DNA from: Archaeoglobaceae archaeon
GTDB taxonomy: Archaea; Halobacteriota; Archaeoglobi; Archaeoglobales; Archaeoglobaceae
Direction: 5' to 3'
NCBI GenBank assembly: GCA_025059545.1
Contig: JANXDJ010000008.1
Coordinates: 1 to 36,082, forward strand
Length of the DNA stretch: 36,082 nucleotides
Shown one piece after another: positions 7,753 through 16,550 of the stretch; position 1 is the first letter of the stretch; every line of letters begins with the position of its first letter. The notes under the pieces were generated by a model, which saw only the letters and a list, made by a program, of their open reading frames with translations, was not told the origin of the DNA and did not search any database. The position numbers and the translations under genes are program-made.

Positions 7753-9390
7753 TTGAGAGTCGGACAAAGAGCTTTGGCTCGTTGTTTAGGCTTTACCGAA
7801 GAAGATTTCGGAAAGCCAGTCGTTGCAGTTGTAAACTCATGGAACAAAGTTGTTCCGGGGCACATGCATTTGGAAAAGATTGCAGAGTTTGTTAAAATGG
7901 GCATAAGGGAACGTGGTGGAGTTCCGCTTGAATTCAACACGATCGCAATTTGCGATGGAATTGCAATGGGTCATGAGGGGATGAGATCATCGCTTCCGAG
8001 CAGAGAAGTGATTGCAGACTCTGTTGAGCTCATGATCAATGCTCATGGCTTCGATGCAATGGTCTGTATAGCCACTTGCGATAAAATCGTTCCAGGAATG
8101 CTTATGGCTTCTGCGAGGCTCGACATTCCTACTGTATTCGTTCTTGGAGGTGGAATGCTTCCTTTTGTTCCTCCTTATGGAATTTTCAAAGGCACGAGTA
8201 TGACCGCAATAGATGTTGCAGAAGTCTTTGAAATGATGCAGAGAGGCGAGATAGATATGGAATATTCGAAGTTCATTGAGGAAAACATCTGCACAACCGC
8301 GGGAGCGTGTGCGGGAATGTTTACAGCAAACACGATGCAGTGCTTGACTGAAGTCATGGGTCTCACTTTGCCGATGATGGCAACTACGCCTGCGGTTTAT
8401 TCTGCAAAACTAAGGCTCGCTCTTGAAGCTGGAAGAACTTTGATGGATACTCTTAGAAAGGAAATAAAACCGTCCGATTTAATGACAGAAAAATCTTTCG
8501 AGAATGCGATCATCGCTGATATGGCTCTCGGCGGATCGACGAACACAGTTTTGCATCTTCCCGCAATTGCACAAGAGCTTGGAATAAAGCTTGAACTCGA
8601 TTTGTTTGACGAAATAAGCAAGAAAGTGCCACATCTCACTGGAATAACCCCTGGAGGAAAATACACGATCATCGATTTCCACAACGCTGGTGGAGTTCCA
8701 GCACTTCTTAAAAGACTCGAGAAATTCATAAACAAGGACTGCTTAACAGTAGATGGTCAAAGAATAGGAGAAATAATTGAAAAAGCCCAGATATATGATG
8801 AAGATGTGATAAGACCTCTTAGCAATCCTTTCCACAGGGAAGGAGGAATAGCGATTCTCTTTGGCAATCTCGCTCCAAAAGGGGCGGTTGTTAAGACTTC
8901 TGCGATGAGCGAAAAGATGATGAAATTCAAAGGTAGTGCAAGGGTTTTTAATAGCGAAGAAGAAGCGGTTTCTGCAATTCTGAGCAGAGAGATAAATGGT
9001 GGAGAAGTGATCGTGATAAGATACGAAGGTCCGAAAGGAGGTCCAGGAATGAGGGAAATGCTCACAGCAACAACTGTTCTAATGCTTTCCGGACTTGGCG
9101 AGAGCGTTGCACTTGTCACAGATGGTAGATTCAGCGGTGCTACAAAGGGACCTTGCGTTGGTCATGTTTCACCTGAAGCTATGGAAAAAGGACCTATTGC
9201 GGTTTTAAAAGATGGAGACGAGATCGAGATAGACATTCCATTGAGAAGACTGAGCGTTTTGCTCGAAGAGGAGGAAATAAGGAAAAGGCTGGAAAAATTG
9301 CCAGCTTTTGAGCCGAAGGTTAAGAAGGGTTGCCTTTACAGATATGGAAAATACGCAACGAGTGCGGATGAGGGAGGAATTTTAAAATAA
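7753..9390 (+). CDS. ilvD: Dihydroxy-acid dehydratase (5' end possibly frameshifted)
   Basis: Dehydrates dihydroxy-acids to 2-keto acids in valine/isoleucine synthesis; Fe-S dependent. The IlvD/Edd signatures are clear: [21 protein letters not shown] (Cys68), [14 protein letters not shown] (Cys109), [15 protein letters not shown] (Cys186), and the C-terminal [14 protein letters not shown] block. The PGH context and the cysteines fit the E. coli/methanogen class. The annotated start is TTG at 7753 with GGGGATT just upstream. However, an ATG at 7725 opens a different frame with MRSE, the usual IlvD N terminus, and adding back one GA dinucleotide at 7755-7758 would join the two into a normal protein of about 555 residues. 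See findings. The 3' end is 6 bp from convergent leuC. Confidence 0.9.
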   Translation: MRVGQRALARCLGFTEEDFGKPVVAVVNSWNKVVPGHMHLEKIAEFVKMGIRERGGVPLEFNTIAICDGIAMGHEGMRSSLPSREVIADSVELMINAHGFDAMVCIATCDKIVPGMLMASARLDIPTVFVLGGGMLPFVPPYGIFKGTSMTAIDVAEVFEMMQRGEIDMEYSKFIEENICTTAGACAGMFTANTMQCLTEVMGLTLPMMATTPAVYSAKLRLALEAGRTLMDTLRKEIKPSDLMTEKSFENAIIADMALGGSTNTVLHLPAIAQELGIKLELDLFDEISKKVPHLTGITPGGKYTIIDFHNAGGVPALLKRLEKFINKDCLTVDGQRIGEIIEKAQIYDEDVIRPLSNPFHREGGIAILFGNLAPKGAVVKTSAMSEKMMKFKGSARVFNSEEEAVSAILSREINGGEVIVIRYEGPKGGPGMREMLTATTVLMLSGLGESVALVTDGRFSGATKGPCVGHVSPEAMEKGPIAVLKDGDEIEIDIPLRRLSVLLEEEEIRKRLEKLPAFEPKVKKGCLYRYGKYATSADEGGILK

Positions 9391-9396
9391 AAATTT

Positions 9397-10650
9397 TTAA
9401 ATCTCTCTTGGATCTGTAAGAACTCCGTAGATTGCTGTTGCTGCTGCAACAGCGGGATTAACGAGGTAAATTTTACCTTCTGGACTTCCCTGTCTGCCAA
9501 CGAAGTTCCTGTTCGAAGTTGAAACGCTAACTTCGCCACTTGCGATCAAACCAAAGCTTCCACCCATACAAGGTCCACAGGAGGGGAATTCAACGATCGC
9601 TCCCGCTTCGACAAAAATCTCGATTAAACCGTCTTTCAAAGCTTTTATGTATTCTCCTCTGCTCGCTGGAATTACGATCAGCCTTACGCTTTTTGCAACT
9701 CTTTCGCCTTTCAAAATCTCTGCGGAGATCTTCAGATCTTCATATCTCCCATTTGTGCAAGAACCTATAAAGACTTGGTCTACTTTAATCCCCTTTGCCT
9801 CCGAAATGCCCACGACATTATCGACTCTGTGTGGGATCGCAACTTGTGGTTCCATGCCAGTAACATCGAGTTCTATTTCTTCGAAATTTGCATTCTCATC
9901 GCTTTTCAACAATTCTCCCTTGAATTCCCGACCCATTTCTTTCAGAAAGCGAAGCGTGATCTCGTCTGGTTCAACAATTCCCGCTTTTCCACCCATCTCG
10001 ATCGCCATGTTACACATCGTTAAACGATCTGCCATAGAGAGTTTTTCAACAACTTCTCCGCTGAAGATACAAGCCTTATAATTTGCACCTTCAGCACCAA
10101 CGTTCCCAATGATTCTAAGGACTATATCTTTCCCGTAAACGAATTTTCCAAGCTTTCCAAAGACGTTGAACCTTATGCTCTCTGGAACCTTGAACCAAAG
10201 CTTTCCGGTTGCAAGAACACAGCCCATGTCCGTTGAGCCTATTCCAGTTGCAAAAGCTCCAAGAGCTCCATACATACAAGTATGGCTATCTGCACCGACA
10301 ACGAGCATTCCTGGCTCAACATGGTTTTCTACCATGATCTGATGAGCAATTCCACCGCAGACGTCGTAGTTCAAAATTCCCTGTTCATTTGCAAAGTTTC
10401 TAAGCATTTTCTGATTCTCAGCGGACTTAACACTATCTGCTGGAGCTTGGTGATCAAAAGCCATTATAACCTTTTTCGGGTCCCAAACTTTCGCTTTTTC
10501 TCCAGCTATTTCTTGAAAAGCTTTTATTGCAAGAGGAGCGGTAATGTCATGGATCATGGCTAAATCTATGTTTGCAAATACGAAATCTCCTGCCTTTACC
10601 TTTTTTCCGCACGCTTTTGAAAAGATCTTCTCCACAATTGTGCTACCCAT
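9397..10650 (-). CDS. leuC: 3-isopropylmalate dehydratase large subunit (or homoaconitase large subunit)
   Basis: 417 residues, the archaeal/small-type LeuC length. It isomerises isopropylmalate in leucine synthesis with a small LeuD partner, which is not in this window. The [4Fe-4S] ligands are visible: Cys298 in GSCTNGR and Cys358/Cys361 in CGPCMGG. Other family motifs are [33 protein letters not shown], and the C-terminal [10 protein letters not shown]. Archaeal paralogues act on homologous substrates (homoaconitate, citramalate-derived), and sequence alone does not separate these. It is convergent with ilvD (6 bp apart) and divergent from the lipase gene. Confidence 0.9.
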   Translation of the reverse strand: MGSTIVEKIFSKACGKKVKAGDFVFANIDLAMIHDITAPLAIKAFQEIAGEKAKVWDPKKVIMAFDHQAPADSVKSAENQKMLRNFANEQGILNYDVCGGIAHQIMVENHVEPGMLVVGADSHTCMYGALGAFATGIGSTDMGCVLATGKLWFKVPESIRFNVFGKLGKFVYGKDIVLRIIGNVGAEGANYKACIFSGEVVEKLSMADRLTMCNMAIEMGGKAGIVEPDEITLRFLKEMGREFKGELLKSDENANFEEIELDVTGMEPQVAIPHRVDNVVGISEAKGIKVDQVFIGSCTNGRYEDLKISAEILKGERVAKSVRLIVIPASRGEYIKALKDGLIEIFVEAGAIVEFPSCGPCMGGSFGLIASGEVSVSTSNRNFVGRQGSPEGKIYLVNPAVAAATAIYGVLTDPREI

Positions 10651-10740
10651 GCGATCTCGAGTTTCTTTGGGTATTTCATATTTGCTGTTAAATTTGATTA
10701 TGATAATAGTAGTAATAATTTATATGAATAAAAATGAAAA

Positions 10741-10754
10741 AATTTAAATATTTA
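10741..10754 (+). promoter_or_regulatory. TATA-like box for the secreted hydrolase
   Basis: AATTTAAATATTTA, centred about 26 nt before the ATG at 10773, consistent with a leaderless transcript. It lies in the strongly AT-rich 122-bp region between divergent leuC and the hydrolase. The leuC promoter on the other strand is less clear (possible AAATATGA near 10680). Confidence 0.4.
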
Positions 10755-10772
10755 GCGTTTACATAATGAATC

Positions 10773-12161
10773 ATGATGCTGTTTATAGGAGCGATTTTAA
10801 TATGGGCTACAATCGGAGTTGTGTCTGCAGATTGCCCATTCGAAAAGTTAGGAGTAATTTACAGTGCAAAAACAGAAGACGGAGTGAATATAAAATTGCT
10901 TAGATATGCCCCCATTGGCGAGAAACCCAATAACGGCTCTCAACCAATTGTTTTATTTTCAGGAATTGTAGAGAATATGGCTGAATTTCTTTTACACACT
11001 CCAGAAAGCTTAAAAGGAATTTACAAAGCCAAACTACCAGAAAATATAGCGGATTGGGCGAAGAATGATCCGAGGATTCAAAAAGATCCAATGCTATATC
11101 ATAGCTTAGCTTATTATCTCTGGAAAAAAGGTTATGATGTATGGCTCGTTAACTACCGTGGCACGGGATGTGGCAATCTGAAAAGTGAGGTTGGTTCCAA
11201 ATATACAAGCTTAGACATTTGGGCAATTTATGATACAAAAGCTGCAATCAAGAAAGTTTATGAGATTACTGGTAAAAATCCGATTATTGGAGGACATAGT
11301 ACCGGCGGGCTCGTCTCTTATGCTTATTTGCAAGGAACAAAATTTGTTGACACTCCTGCATGCTTAATTGGACAGCTTTGGTGCAAGAAGGTTGTGAGTG
11401 ATGATAATCTCGTTAAATATCGAAATGGAGACTTGAATAGTGGGGAGACAGTCATAGGAGTTATAGCAATCGATCCCGCAATGATTCCACCATTGCCAGG
11501 CATTATCGATAATATCTTTATATGGACTATGCTTGATACCCCAATCTACATAGATATAAGGAGTATTATAGAAAAAATAGCAAATGTGGATCTCATCTGG
11601 GGTGTAACTCTACTAACAGAAGAGACCTTTTTCAAAGTGCTTTACACGATCAACAAGATGTATGGAGGTTATTCAGATATAATAACTGCCCTTACGTTTA
11701 CAAATCCAAACAACCTCAATCCTTATCTGAATGATTTCCTTGTGAGATATATATTCGACAGCGTATATACACCGACCTTCGCTCAATATACAGATTTCGG
11801 GCTTAGAGCTACTGCAAGGGAGTATTTCGAAAATAGCGGTAGAAGTTATCTCATAGAGTCGCCAAAGCCATATCCCGGAGTTGACGGATACTACTATTAT
11901 ATAAACAACATGAAGAAAGTCAAAGTTCCATTCATCACAGTTCTTTCCGAGCTCGATGGACTTGTGGATGCGGATCAGATCATCAAGGATCTAATGCAAG
12001 CAAAGACACGACATCCGCTTGATAGATACTATATAATACCCAACACAGGACATGTTGACTTACCATTTGGTTTAAACGCTCCAACACACATGTTTCCATT
12101 AATTGGACAATGGCTTGACGATCTAAAGGCACAAAAGGGGTATACTGTGACTCCACACTAA
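10773..12161 (+). CDS. Secreted alpha/beta hydrolase, acid-lipase-like
   Basis: 462 residues. The N terminus (about 1-19, hydrophobic, ending VVSA) is a probable signal peptide, so the protein should be exported; the SADC that follows does not fit a lipobox. Near residues 30-50 a TEDG-x-x-IKLLRY segment and later VWLVNYRG resemble the gastric/lysosomal acid-lipase subfamily. The nucleophile elbow is GHSTGG (Ser176). A plausible acid is in ELDGLVDAD (about 392-400) and the histidine in NTGHVD (about 428). A long insertion between Ser and Asp (about 195-345) would form a lid. Probable ester/lipid hydrolase; the substrate is not known. It is expressed alone, convergent with thiC (11 bp). Confidence 0.75.
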   Translation: MMLFIGAILIWATIGVVSADCPFEKLGVIYSAKTEDGVNIKLLRYAPIGEKPNNGSQPIVLFSGIVENMAEFLLHTPESLKGIYKAKLPENIADWAKNDPRIQKDPMLYHSLAYYLWKKGYDVWLVNYRGTGCGNLKSEVGSKYTSLDIWAIYDTKAAIKKVYEITGKNPIIGGHSTGGLVSYAYLQGTKFVDTPACLIGQLWCKKVVSDDNLVKYRNGDLNSGETVIGVIAIDPAMIPPLPGIIDNIFIWTMLDTPIYIDIRSIIEKIANVDLIWGVTLLTEETFFKVLYTINKMYGGYSDIITALTFTNPNNLNPYLNDFLVRYIFDSVYTPTFAQYTDFGLRATAREYFENSGRSYLIESPKPYPGVDGYYYYINNMKKVKVPFITVLSELDGLVDADQIIKDLMQAKTRHPLDRYYIIPNTGHVDLPFGLNAPTHMFPLIGQWLDDLKAQKGYTVTPH

Positions 12162-12172
12162 AAATTTAGTTT

Positions 12173-13447
12173 TTAATCTTTTTGAACATATTTTTCAACG
12201 ATCTTAATTGCACATAGATCCCCGCACATGCTACAGTAGTCCCCCTTTGCTTTTCTCCTCTCCCAAATCTTTTTAGCCCTCTCTGGATCGGGAGAAAGTC
12301 CAAACTGCTTCTCCCAATCAAATTTTTTCCTTGCTAAGGACATTTCATAATCCTTTAGCCTCGCCTTCTCTCTTTGCCCCTCTTTAACAAGATCTACTGC
12401 GTGCGCAGCTATTTTTGCTGCAATCACACCTTCTTTAACGTCTTCAACCGTTGGTAATCCAAGATGTTCAGAAGGAGTCACATAGCAGATAAAATCTGCT
12501 CCAGCCATCCCAGCAATTGCAGCACCTATGGCTGAAGCTATGTGATCATAGCCAGCAGAGACGTCTGTGACAAGGGGACCGAGCAGATATAGCGGAGCGT
12601 TTTCTGTAACACTCTTCATAGCCTTTACTGCTGGAAAGATCCCATCAAGAGGCACATGTCCTGGACCTTCAACCATGCACTGAACACCTTTTGCTCTACA
12701 TTTCTCCACGAGCTCTCCAAGAATTATGAATTCAGTATATTTCGCTCGATCGCCAGAATCATGAATACATCCTGGGCGAAAAGCATCTCCAAGGCTTATG
12801 GTTACATCGTATTCCTTTAGGGTTTCAAGAATGTAGTCGAAGTTTTCATAGTATGGATTTTCCTTCTCGTTGTGGAGCATCCAGCCAATCGTTATCGCAC
12901 CGCCTCTGCTAACAACTCCAAGCAGTCTTTTAGAATTTTTTAGTCTTTCAACACTTATCCAATTCACACCCGCATGAATTGTCATGAAGTCGACGCCTTC
13001 CTTAGCCTGTCTCTCCACCACTTTAATAAAATCATCCTCGCTCATGTCAACGATCTTTCTACAATCTCTTGCAGCCTCGTAGATCGGCACTGTGCCGAAG
13101 GGGACTTTTACAACTTCCATGATCCTTTTTCTGATCTCTCTAAGATCTCCACCTGTTGATAAGTCCATGACCGCATCAGCACCAAATTTTTGTGCAACTA
13201 TTGCCTTTTCAACTTCCTCTTCAAAGTTGATGTATTCTTGAGAAGTTCCAACATTTGCATTAACCTTCGTTGAAACGAACGCTCCTATTGCTCTTGGTTC
13301 AACTTCTCGAATAACATTCTTAGGAATAATCACATATCCCTTAGCGATAAGCTTGAGAAGCTTCTCTATCTCAATACCCTCATATTCTGCAGTTTTTCTA
13401 ACAAATTCGCTTATAGCTCCTTTTTTAGCTTCTCCGATTATACTCAT
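12173..13447 (-). CDS. thiC: Phosphomethylpyrimidine synthase ThiC
   Basis: A radical-SAM enzyme that rearranges aminoimidazole ribotide into the hydroxymethylpyrimidine phosphate of thiamine. 424 residues, the compact archaeal/anaerobe form. Visible are the NANVGTS motif near the N terminus, ADAVMDLSTGGDL, MVEGPGHVP, GYDHIASAIGAA and the C-terminal cluster motif CSMCGDLC (Cys405, 408, 412). The gene starts 42 bp downstream of the nicotinamidase gene on the same strand, so the two could share a transcript. I looked for a thiamine-pyrophosphate riboswitch upstream and found neither room nor motif. It supplies the cofactor used by the ThDP enzyme elsewhere in the window, but is not linked to it. 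Confidence 0.95.
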   Translation of the reverse strand: MSIIGEAKKGAISEFVRKTAEYEGIEIEKLLKLIAKGYVIIPKNVIREVEPRAIGAFVSTKVNANVGTSQEYINFEEEVEKAIVAQKFGADAVMDLSTGGDLREIRKRIMEVVKVPFGTVPIYEAARDCRKIVDMSEDDFIKVVERQAKEGVDFMTIHAGVNWISVERLKNSKRLLGVVSRGGAITIGWMLHNEKENPYYENFDYILETLKEYDVTISLGDAFRPGCIHDSGDRAKYTEFIILGELVEKCRAKGVQCMVEGPGHVPLDGIFPAVKAMKSVTENAPLYLLGPLVTDVSAGYDHIASAIGAAIAGMAGADFICYVTPSEHLGLPTVEDVKEGVIAAKIAAHAVDLVKEGQREKARLKDYEMSLARKKFDWEKQFGLSPDPERAKKIWERRKAKGDYCSMCGDLCAIKIVEKYVQKD

Positions 13448-13489
13448 TAGAAGAGATTATTCTTTGCTTAATAAAAGCTTTTTTAGTTC

Positions 13490-14026
13490 TTAGATATTTT
13501 GTAGAAATCCCCCCGATGTGATCATCTTAGCGTTGAAGACATTTTTCATATGCTTGATCGCATATTCGTAATCGTAGTCGCTTAAAGCTTTGGTGCAGTC
13601 CTTGATCACAGAAACCTCATAGCCCCTAATAGAAGCATCTCCAGCTGTATGGAGAACGCAGATGTTAGTTGCAACTCCACAAATGAAAACCTCTTTGATC
13701 TCAAGATCTCTAAGAAGAAGATCGAGATCTGTGCCGAAGAATGCGGAATATCTCTTCTTTCTTATAAAGTAATCCTTTGGACCTACCTCAAGTTCGTCTA
13801 TAATTTCAGCTCCTTCTGTGTTCATAACACAGTGTTTAGGCCAGATCTTAAACTCCTTGTCATCTTCTCTGTGCCAATCTTGAGTGAAGATCACAGGCAT
13901 TTTTCCTCTTGCCTTTTTTACAACTTTCTTCATCGCTTCGAAGATCTCTTCAACTCCTTGAATGTAAAGAGCCCCTTTTTTGTAGCAAAAATCTTTTTGC
14001 ATGTCGATGACTAAGAGAGCCTTCAT
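13490..14026 (-). CDS. pncA: Nicotinamidase (isochorismatase family)
   Basis: Hydrolyses nicotinamide to nicotinate for NAD salvage. 178 residues with the complete PncA set: catalytic Asp8 (VIDMQKDF), Lys90 or 91 in IRKKRYSAF, nucleophile Cys123 in GVATNICV, and metal-site Asp50 and His52 (TQDWH) plus His65 (WPKHCV). The cis-peptide VATN segment is also present. This set argues for nicotinamidase rather than the other isochorismatase-like hydrolases. It is divergent from moaC across a 49-bp gap, with a TATA-like stretch that could serve both genes. Confidence 0.88.
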   Translation of the reverse strand: MKALLVIDMQKDFCYKKGALYIQGVEEIFEAMKKVVKKARGKMPVIFTQDWHREDDKEFKIWPKHCVMNTEGAEIIDELEVGPKDYFIRKKRYSAFFGTDLDLLLRDLEIKEVFICGVATNICVLHTAGDASIRGYEVSVIKDCTKALSDYDYEYAIKHMKNVFNAKMITSGGFLQNI

Positions 14027-14047
14027 GAATTTGAGATAACGAAGAGA

Positions 14048-14061
14048 GATATATTTTTAAC
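14048..14061. promoter_or_regulatory. Shared TATA-like element between pncA and moaC
   Basis: GATATATTTTTAAC. Its centre is about 23 nt before the moaC ATG (14076) and about 27 nt from the pncA ATG (14026, opposite strand). The reverse complement also reads as a TATA-like sequence, so one element could place leaderless transcripts in both directions. Confidence 0.4.
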
Positions 14062-14075
14062 GAGCAACAAGTTCC

Positions 14076-14543
14076 ATGGAATTTTCCCACATAAAAGATG
14101 GAAAGGTTAGTATGGTAGATATTTCGGAAAAAGAAGATGTTTTCAGAGTGGCAATCGCTGAAGGTTTTATTAGACTAAAAAAGGAAACAATTGACGCTAT
14201 TGTTAACAACAAAGTTGCAAAAGGAAACGTATTAGCAACTGCGAACATAGCAGGAGTTTTAGCTGTTAAAAAAACTCCTGAAATCATTCCAATGTGCCAT
14301 CCAATACAAATCAGCTCAATTTCTTTCGATTTTAAAGTCGAAGAAAAGGGTATTAGAGCTTTTTGCACAGTGAAGTCTATAGGGAAGACGGGAGTTGAGA
14401 TGGAAGCACTTACTGGAGTAAGTGTTGCTCTTCTTACTATCTGGGACATGGTAAAATCGATGGAGAAAGATGAAACTGGAAATTATCCAGAAACAATGAT
14501 AGAGGATGTAAGCGTTCTGGAAAAAATGAAAAAGAAATTTTAG
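14076..14543 (+). CDS. moaC: Cyclic pyranopterin monophosphate synthase MoaC
   Basis: Acts in the first stage of molybdopterin (or tungstopterin) cofactor synthesis, converting the MoaA product to cyclic pyranopterin monophosphate. 155 residues, normal length. Family motifs are MVDISEKE near the N terminus, IPMCHPIQ (71-78), [14 protein letters not shown] (103-116, the active-site segment with Lys105 and Glu108/110), and [11 protein letters not shown]. No other molybdopterin gene is adjacent. The ATG sits at the expected distance from the TATA-like element at 14048. Confidence 0.95.
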   Translation: MEFSHIKDGKVSMVDISEKEDVFRVAIAEGFIRLKKETIDAIVNNKVAKGNVLATANIAGVLAVKKTPEIIPMCHPIQISSISFDFKVEEKGIRAFCTVKSIGKTGVEMEALTGVSVALLTIWDMVKSMEKDETGNYPETMIEDVSVLEKMKKKF

Positions 14544-14603
14544 AGGTATATCACAACTTGCTTTTACATATAACAAAGAAGTATTATCATCAACAAACAT
14601 AAA

Positions 14604-14613
14604 ACTTATAAAG
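14604..14613 (+). promoter_or_regulatory. TATA-like box for the binding lipoprotein
   Basis: ACTTATAAAG, about 24-36 nt before the candidate starts at 14633, 14639 and 14645. Confidence 0.4.
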
Positions 14614-14644
14614 TTGATCGTTTCAAAAACAGATGGTGATGCGT

Positions 14645-16090
14645 ATGAGGAGTCGGGTAATCATAATATTGGTGTTGGCAATTTCGATCTTTTTCTCAGG
14701 TTGCTTACAACCAACTATGCCAGAAACACAGCAAACACCCACTCCTACAACCCCGCCAGAAGTAGTAGAGACAACTCCAACAAAGACGCCAGAACAACCA
14801 GAAGTCACAACTCCAATTGTAACTACTACGCCCGAGCAAAAACCGATCGAGTATGGGGGTTTAATTAACATAGGCTACACTGGACCTTTGAGCGGAATTG
14901 CAGCACCTTATGGAGAGAGCGTCCTCGCTGGATTGAGCTTTGCAGCGGAGGATATTAACGATGCCGGTGGAATCGTTGTAGGAGATAAAATGTTCAAGCT
15001 AAAGGTCTTTGGACTGGATGACATGTATATGCCCTCAATCTCCGCACAAAATGCACAGAAGTTGGCAAGAGAAAAGAATACTCCAGTAGTATTCTGCCCA
15101 CACTCGGGCGGTATTCTGGAGATTGCAAAGATAAACGAGCAGTTAGGCTTTATAATAGGTGCATATACTTCTGATCCAAGCGTTCTAAAAACTGGAAACA
15201 AGATGTTGGTTATGTATCCTCCTAATTTCGAATTGACATACATTCCATTCTTCTCCGACTACTTCCTGCTTAAAGGGATGAAGAAAGCTGCGATGATGAA
15301 CGGAACTCATGAATATGCTATAACCTGGGGTAAGGCCTTCAAGGACTACTGGACAGTCAAGGGAGGAGAAATTGTAGCCGAAGAACCTGTAAACTATTAT
15401 CTTACGACTGATTACACCACGAGTGTTGGAAAGGTTTTGACTAAGAATCCAGATGTTATAGTTCTTGTAGGTCCGTCAAAAGCATTGGCTGGTGTTATCA
15501 AGACTGCAAGAGCTATGGGCTTTACTGGAGGGTTCATCGTTGCGGAGCAGGCAAAAATAGAAGAAATTATGTATTATCTCGATATAAAATATGACTTTGC
15601 AAACGAGACAGTTTTAGCAGGCAATATAAGTTTAATCGAGAAACTCGCTGCAACCACTTCGCCTTGTAGCTTGCCACTGACTCCAATAGCAGCTGTAGAC
15701 CCAAACATGCCCGGCTATGTTGAAGCTTGCAAACGTCTTTCAGCAAGACTTGGAGACACTCCAGTGACATGGGAGCATGTTTTGAGCTATCAATCAATGT
15801 TTGTTATTGCTAAAGCAATAGAGAAAGCTAATAGCACAGATCCAAAGAAGATAATGGAAGCATTGGAGAAGGAAACTTTCCCAGCAGATGGATACAAAGG
15901 CTTTCCGAAATTCATATACTCCGCCCTTCTCCGTATCTACCCATATGGCACCATAGGAGCATTTAATACGCCAGGAAATGCGATGATATGTGAGAAGGGG
16001 GTCATAACTGCAACTCCTGGCATAACTCCGAAGTTCTGGGGACAAGAATATGCTTACACAGATTGGGAAGGAAAGGTTATCTGGGGTTAA
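14645..16090 (+). CDS. Branched-chain amino-acid-type ABC substrate-binding lipoprotein
   Basis: 481 residues from this ATG. The signal peptide is MRSR followed by a hydrophobic run and the lipobox FFSGC, so it should be lipid-anchored outside the membrane. A Thr/Pro-rich tether of about 45 residues (TPTPTTPP and similar) follows. The mature part is a type I periplasmic-binding fold of the LivJ/LivK family: INIGYTGPLSG, AEDINDAGGI, the DDMYMPS-x-AQNAQKLA segment. The ATG at 14645 is chosen because GGTGAT lies 4 nt before it; ATGs at 14633 and 14639 are alternatives, and 14633 fits a leaderless start. No permease or ATPase genes are nearby, so it is an orphan whose partners lie elsewhere. The ligand (amino acid, amide or aromatic acid) is unknown. 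Confidence 0.88.
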   Translation: MRSRVIIILVLAISIFFSGCLQPTMPETQQTPTPTTPPEVVETTPTKTPEQPEVTTPIVTTTPEQKPIEYGGLINIGYTGPLSGIAAPYGESVLAGLSFAAEDINDAGGIVVGDKMFKLKVFGLDDMYMPSISAQNAQKLAREKNTPVVFCPHSGGILEIAKINEQLGFIIGAYTSDPSVLKTGNKMLVMYPPNFELTYIPFFSDYFLLKGMKKAAMMNGTHEYAITWGKAFKDYWTVKGGEIVAEEPVNYYLTTDYTTSVGKVLTKNPDVIVLVGPSKALAGVIKTARAMGFTGGFIVAEQAKIEEIMYYLDIKYDFANETVLAGNISLIEKLAATTSPCSLPLTPIAAVDPNMPGYVEACKRLSARLGDTPVTWEHVLSYQSMFVIAKAIEKANSTDPKKIMEALEKETFPADGYKGFPKFIYSALLRIYPYGTIGAFNTPGNAMICEKGVITATPGITPKFWGQEYAYTDWEGKVIWG

Positions 16091-16145
16091 CCCCCATTTT
16101 TAATTTTTCGAAAGGCTTATTAGACTATCAATAAAAACTCGTTAA

Positions 16146-16220
16146 GCGCCGATGGTGTAGCCTGGTCTAACACAGGGGCTTGCCGAGCCCCTGCCCCGGG
16201 TTCAAATCCCGGTCGGCGCA
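16146..16220 (+). tRNA. tRNA-Gly (anticodon GCC)
   Basis: A 75-nt cloverleaf folds by eye: acceptor stem GCGCCGA/TCGGCGC, D stem GTGT/ACAC, anticodon stem GGGGC/GCCCC with loop TTGCCGA (anticodon GCC), a 4-nt variable region, T stem CCGGG/CCCGG with loop TTCAAAT, and discriminator A. No intron; CCA is not encoded. A T run follows immediately (16221-16225). A weak TATA-like stretch CTTATTAG lies at about 16117-16124. Confidence 0.97.
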
Positions 16221-16225
16221 TTTTT
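16221..16225 (+). terminator. Oligo-T stop after tRNA-Gly
   Basis: TTTTT directly after the discriminator base. Archaeal RNA polymerase terminates at such T tracts without a hairpin. Short, so tentative. Confidence 0.35.
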
Positions 16226-16272
16226 CCCTCAGTTTAAAATCTTCAGTGAGCCTTTTTCTGCAAACCAAAGCT

Positions 16273-16486
16273 TTATCTGATTAGATCTATAAATTTATCG
16301 CTACAGGTTATCACTAATATAATTGTCAAAATTGAGAAAATTACCAGCAGAAATATAAAAGCGGTGAAAATAGCACCTGACATTGCGATGGGCATCAGAA
16401 TTATGAAGATCATCCCTAAGATAAACCCTAGGAAAAAAACTCATCGCGAGAGCGAATATAAAAAGTCTTACTTTCTTAGAGTTCAT
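16273..16486 (-). pseudogene. Small two-helix membrane protein, split by a frameshift in an A7/T7 tract
   Basis: No intact frame spans this part of the 330-bp gap after the tRNA. Frame 1 starts at the ATG 16486 (MNSKKVRLFIFALAMSFF) and reaches the homopolymer at 16433-16439 (seven A on the plus strand). From there another frame continues LGFILGMIFIILMPIAMSGA and a further hydrophobic helix, ending VITCSDKFIDLIR at 16273. With six instead of seven bases in the tract the two join into one 70-residue protein with two or three strongly hydrophobic helices. Both halves look protein-like and the join is exact. It may be real decay, a phase-variable tract, or a sequencing error. It follows the SRPBCC gene by 64 bp and could be the last gene of that operon. 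No family recognised. Confidence 0.6.
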
Positions 16487-16550
16487 AAGAAAGTGGCAAT
16501 AAGCGTATTCGTGCTTTTTCAGTTTTTTCAAATAAAAAATTTGAAGGATG

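Noticed and set aside
10773..10840. Lipoprotein signal in the secreted hydrolase (Cys21)
   Set aside because: The residues before Cys21 are SAD; an aspartate at the -1 position does not fit a lipobox, so a normal signal peptide is more likely.
13448..13489. Possible thiamine-pyrophosphate riboswitch before thiC
   Set aside because: Only 42 bp separate thiC from pncA and no CTGAGA-type motif is present.
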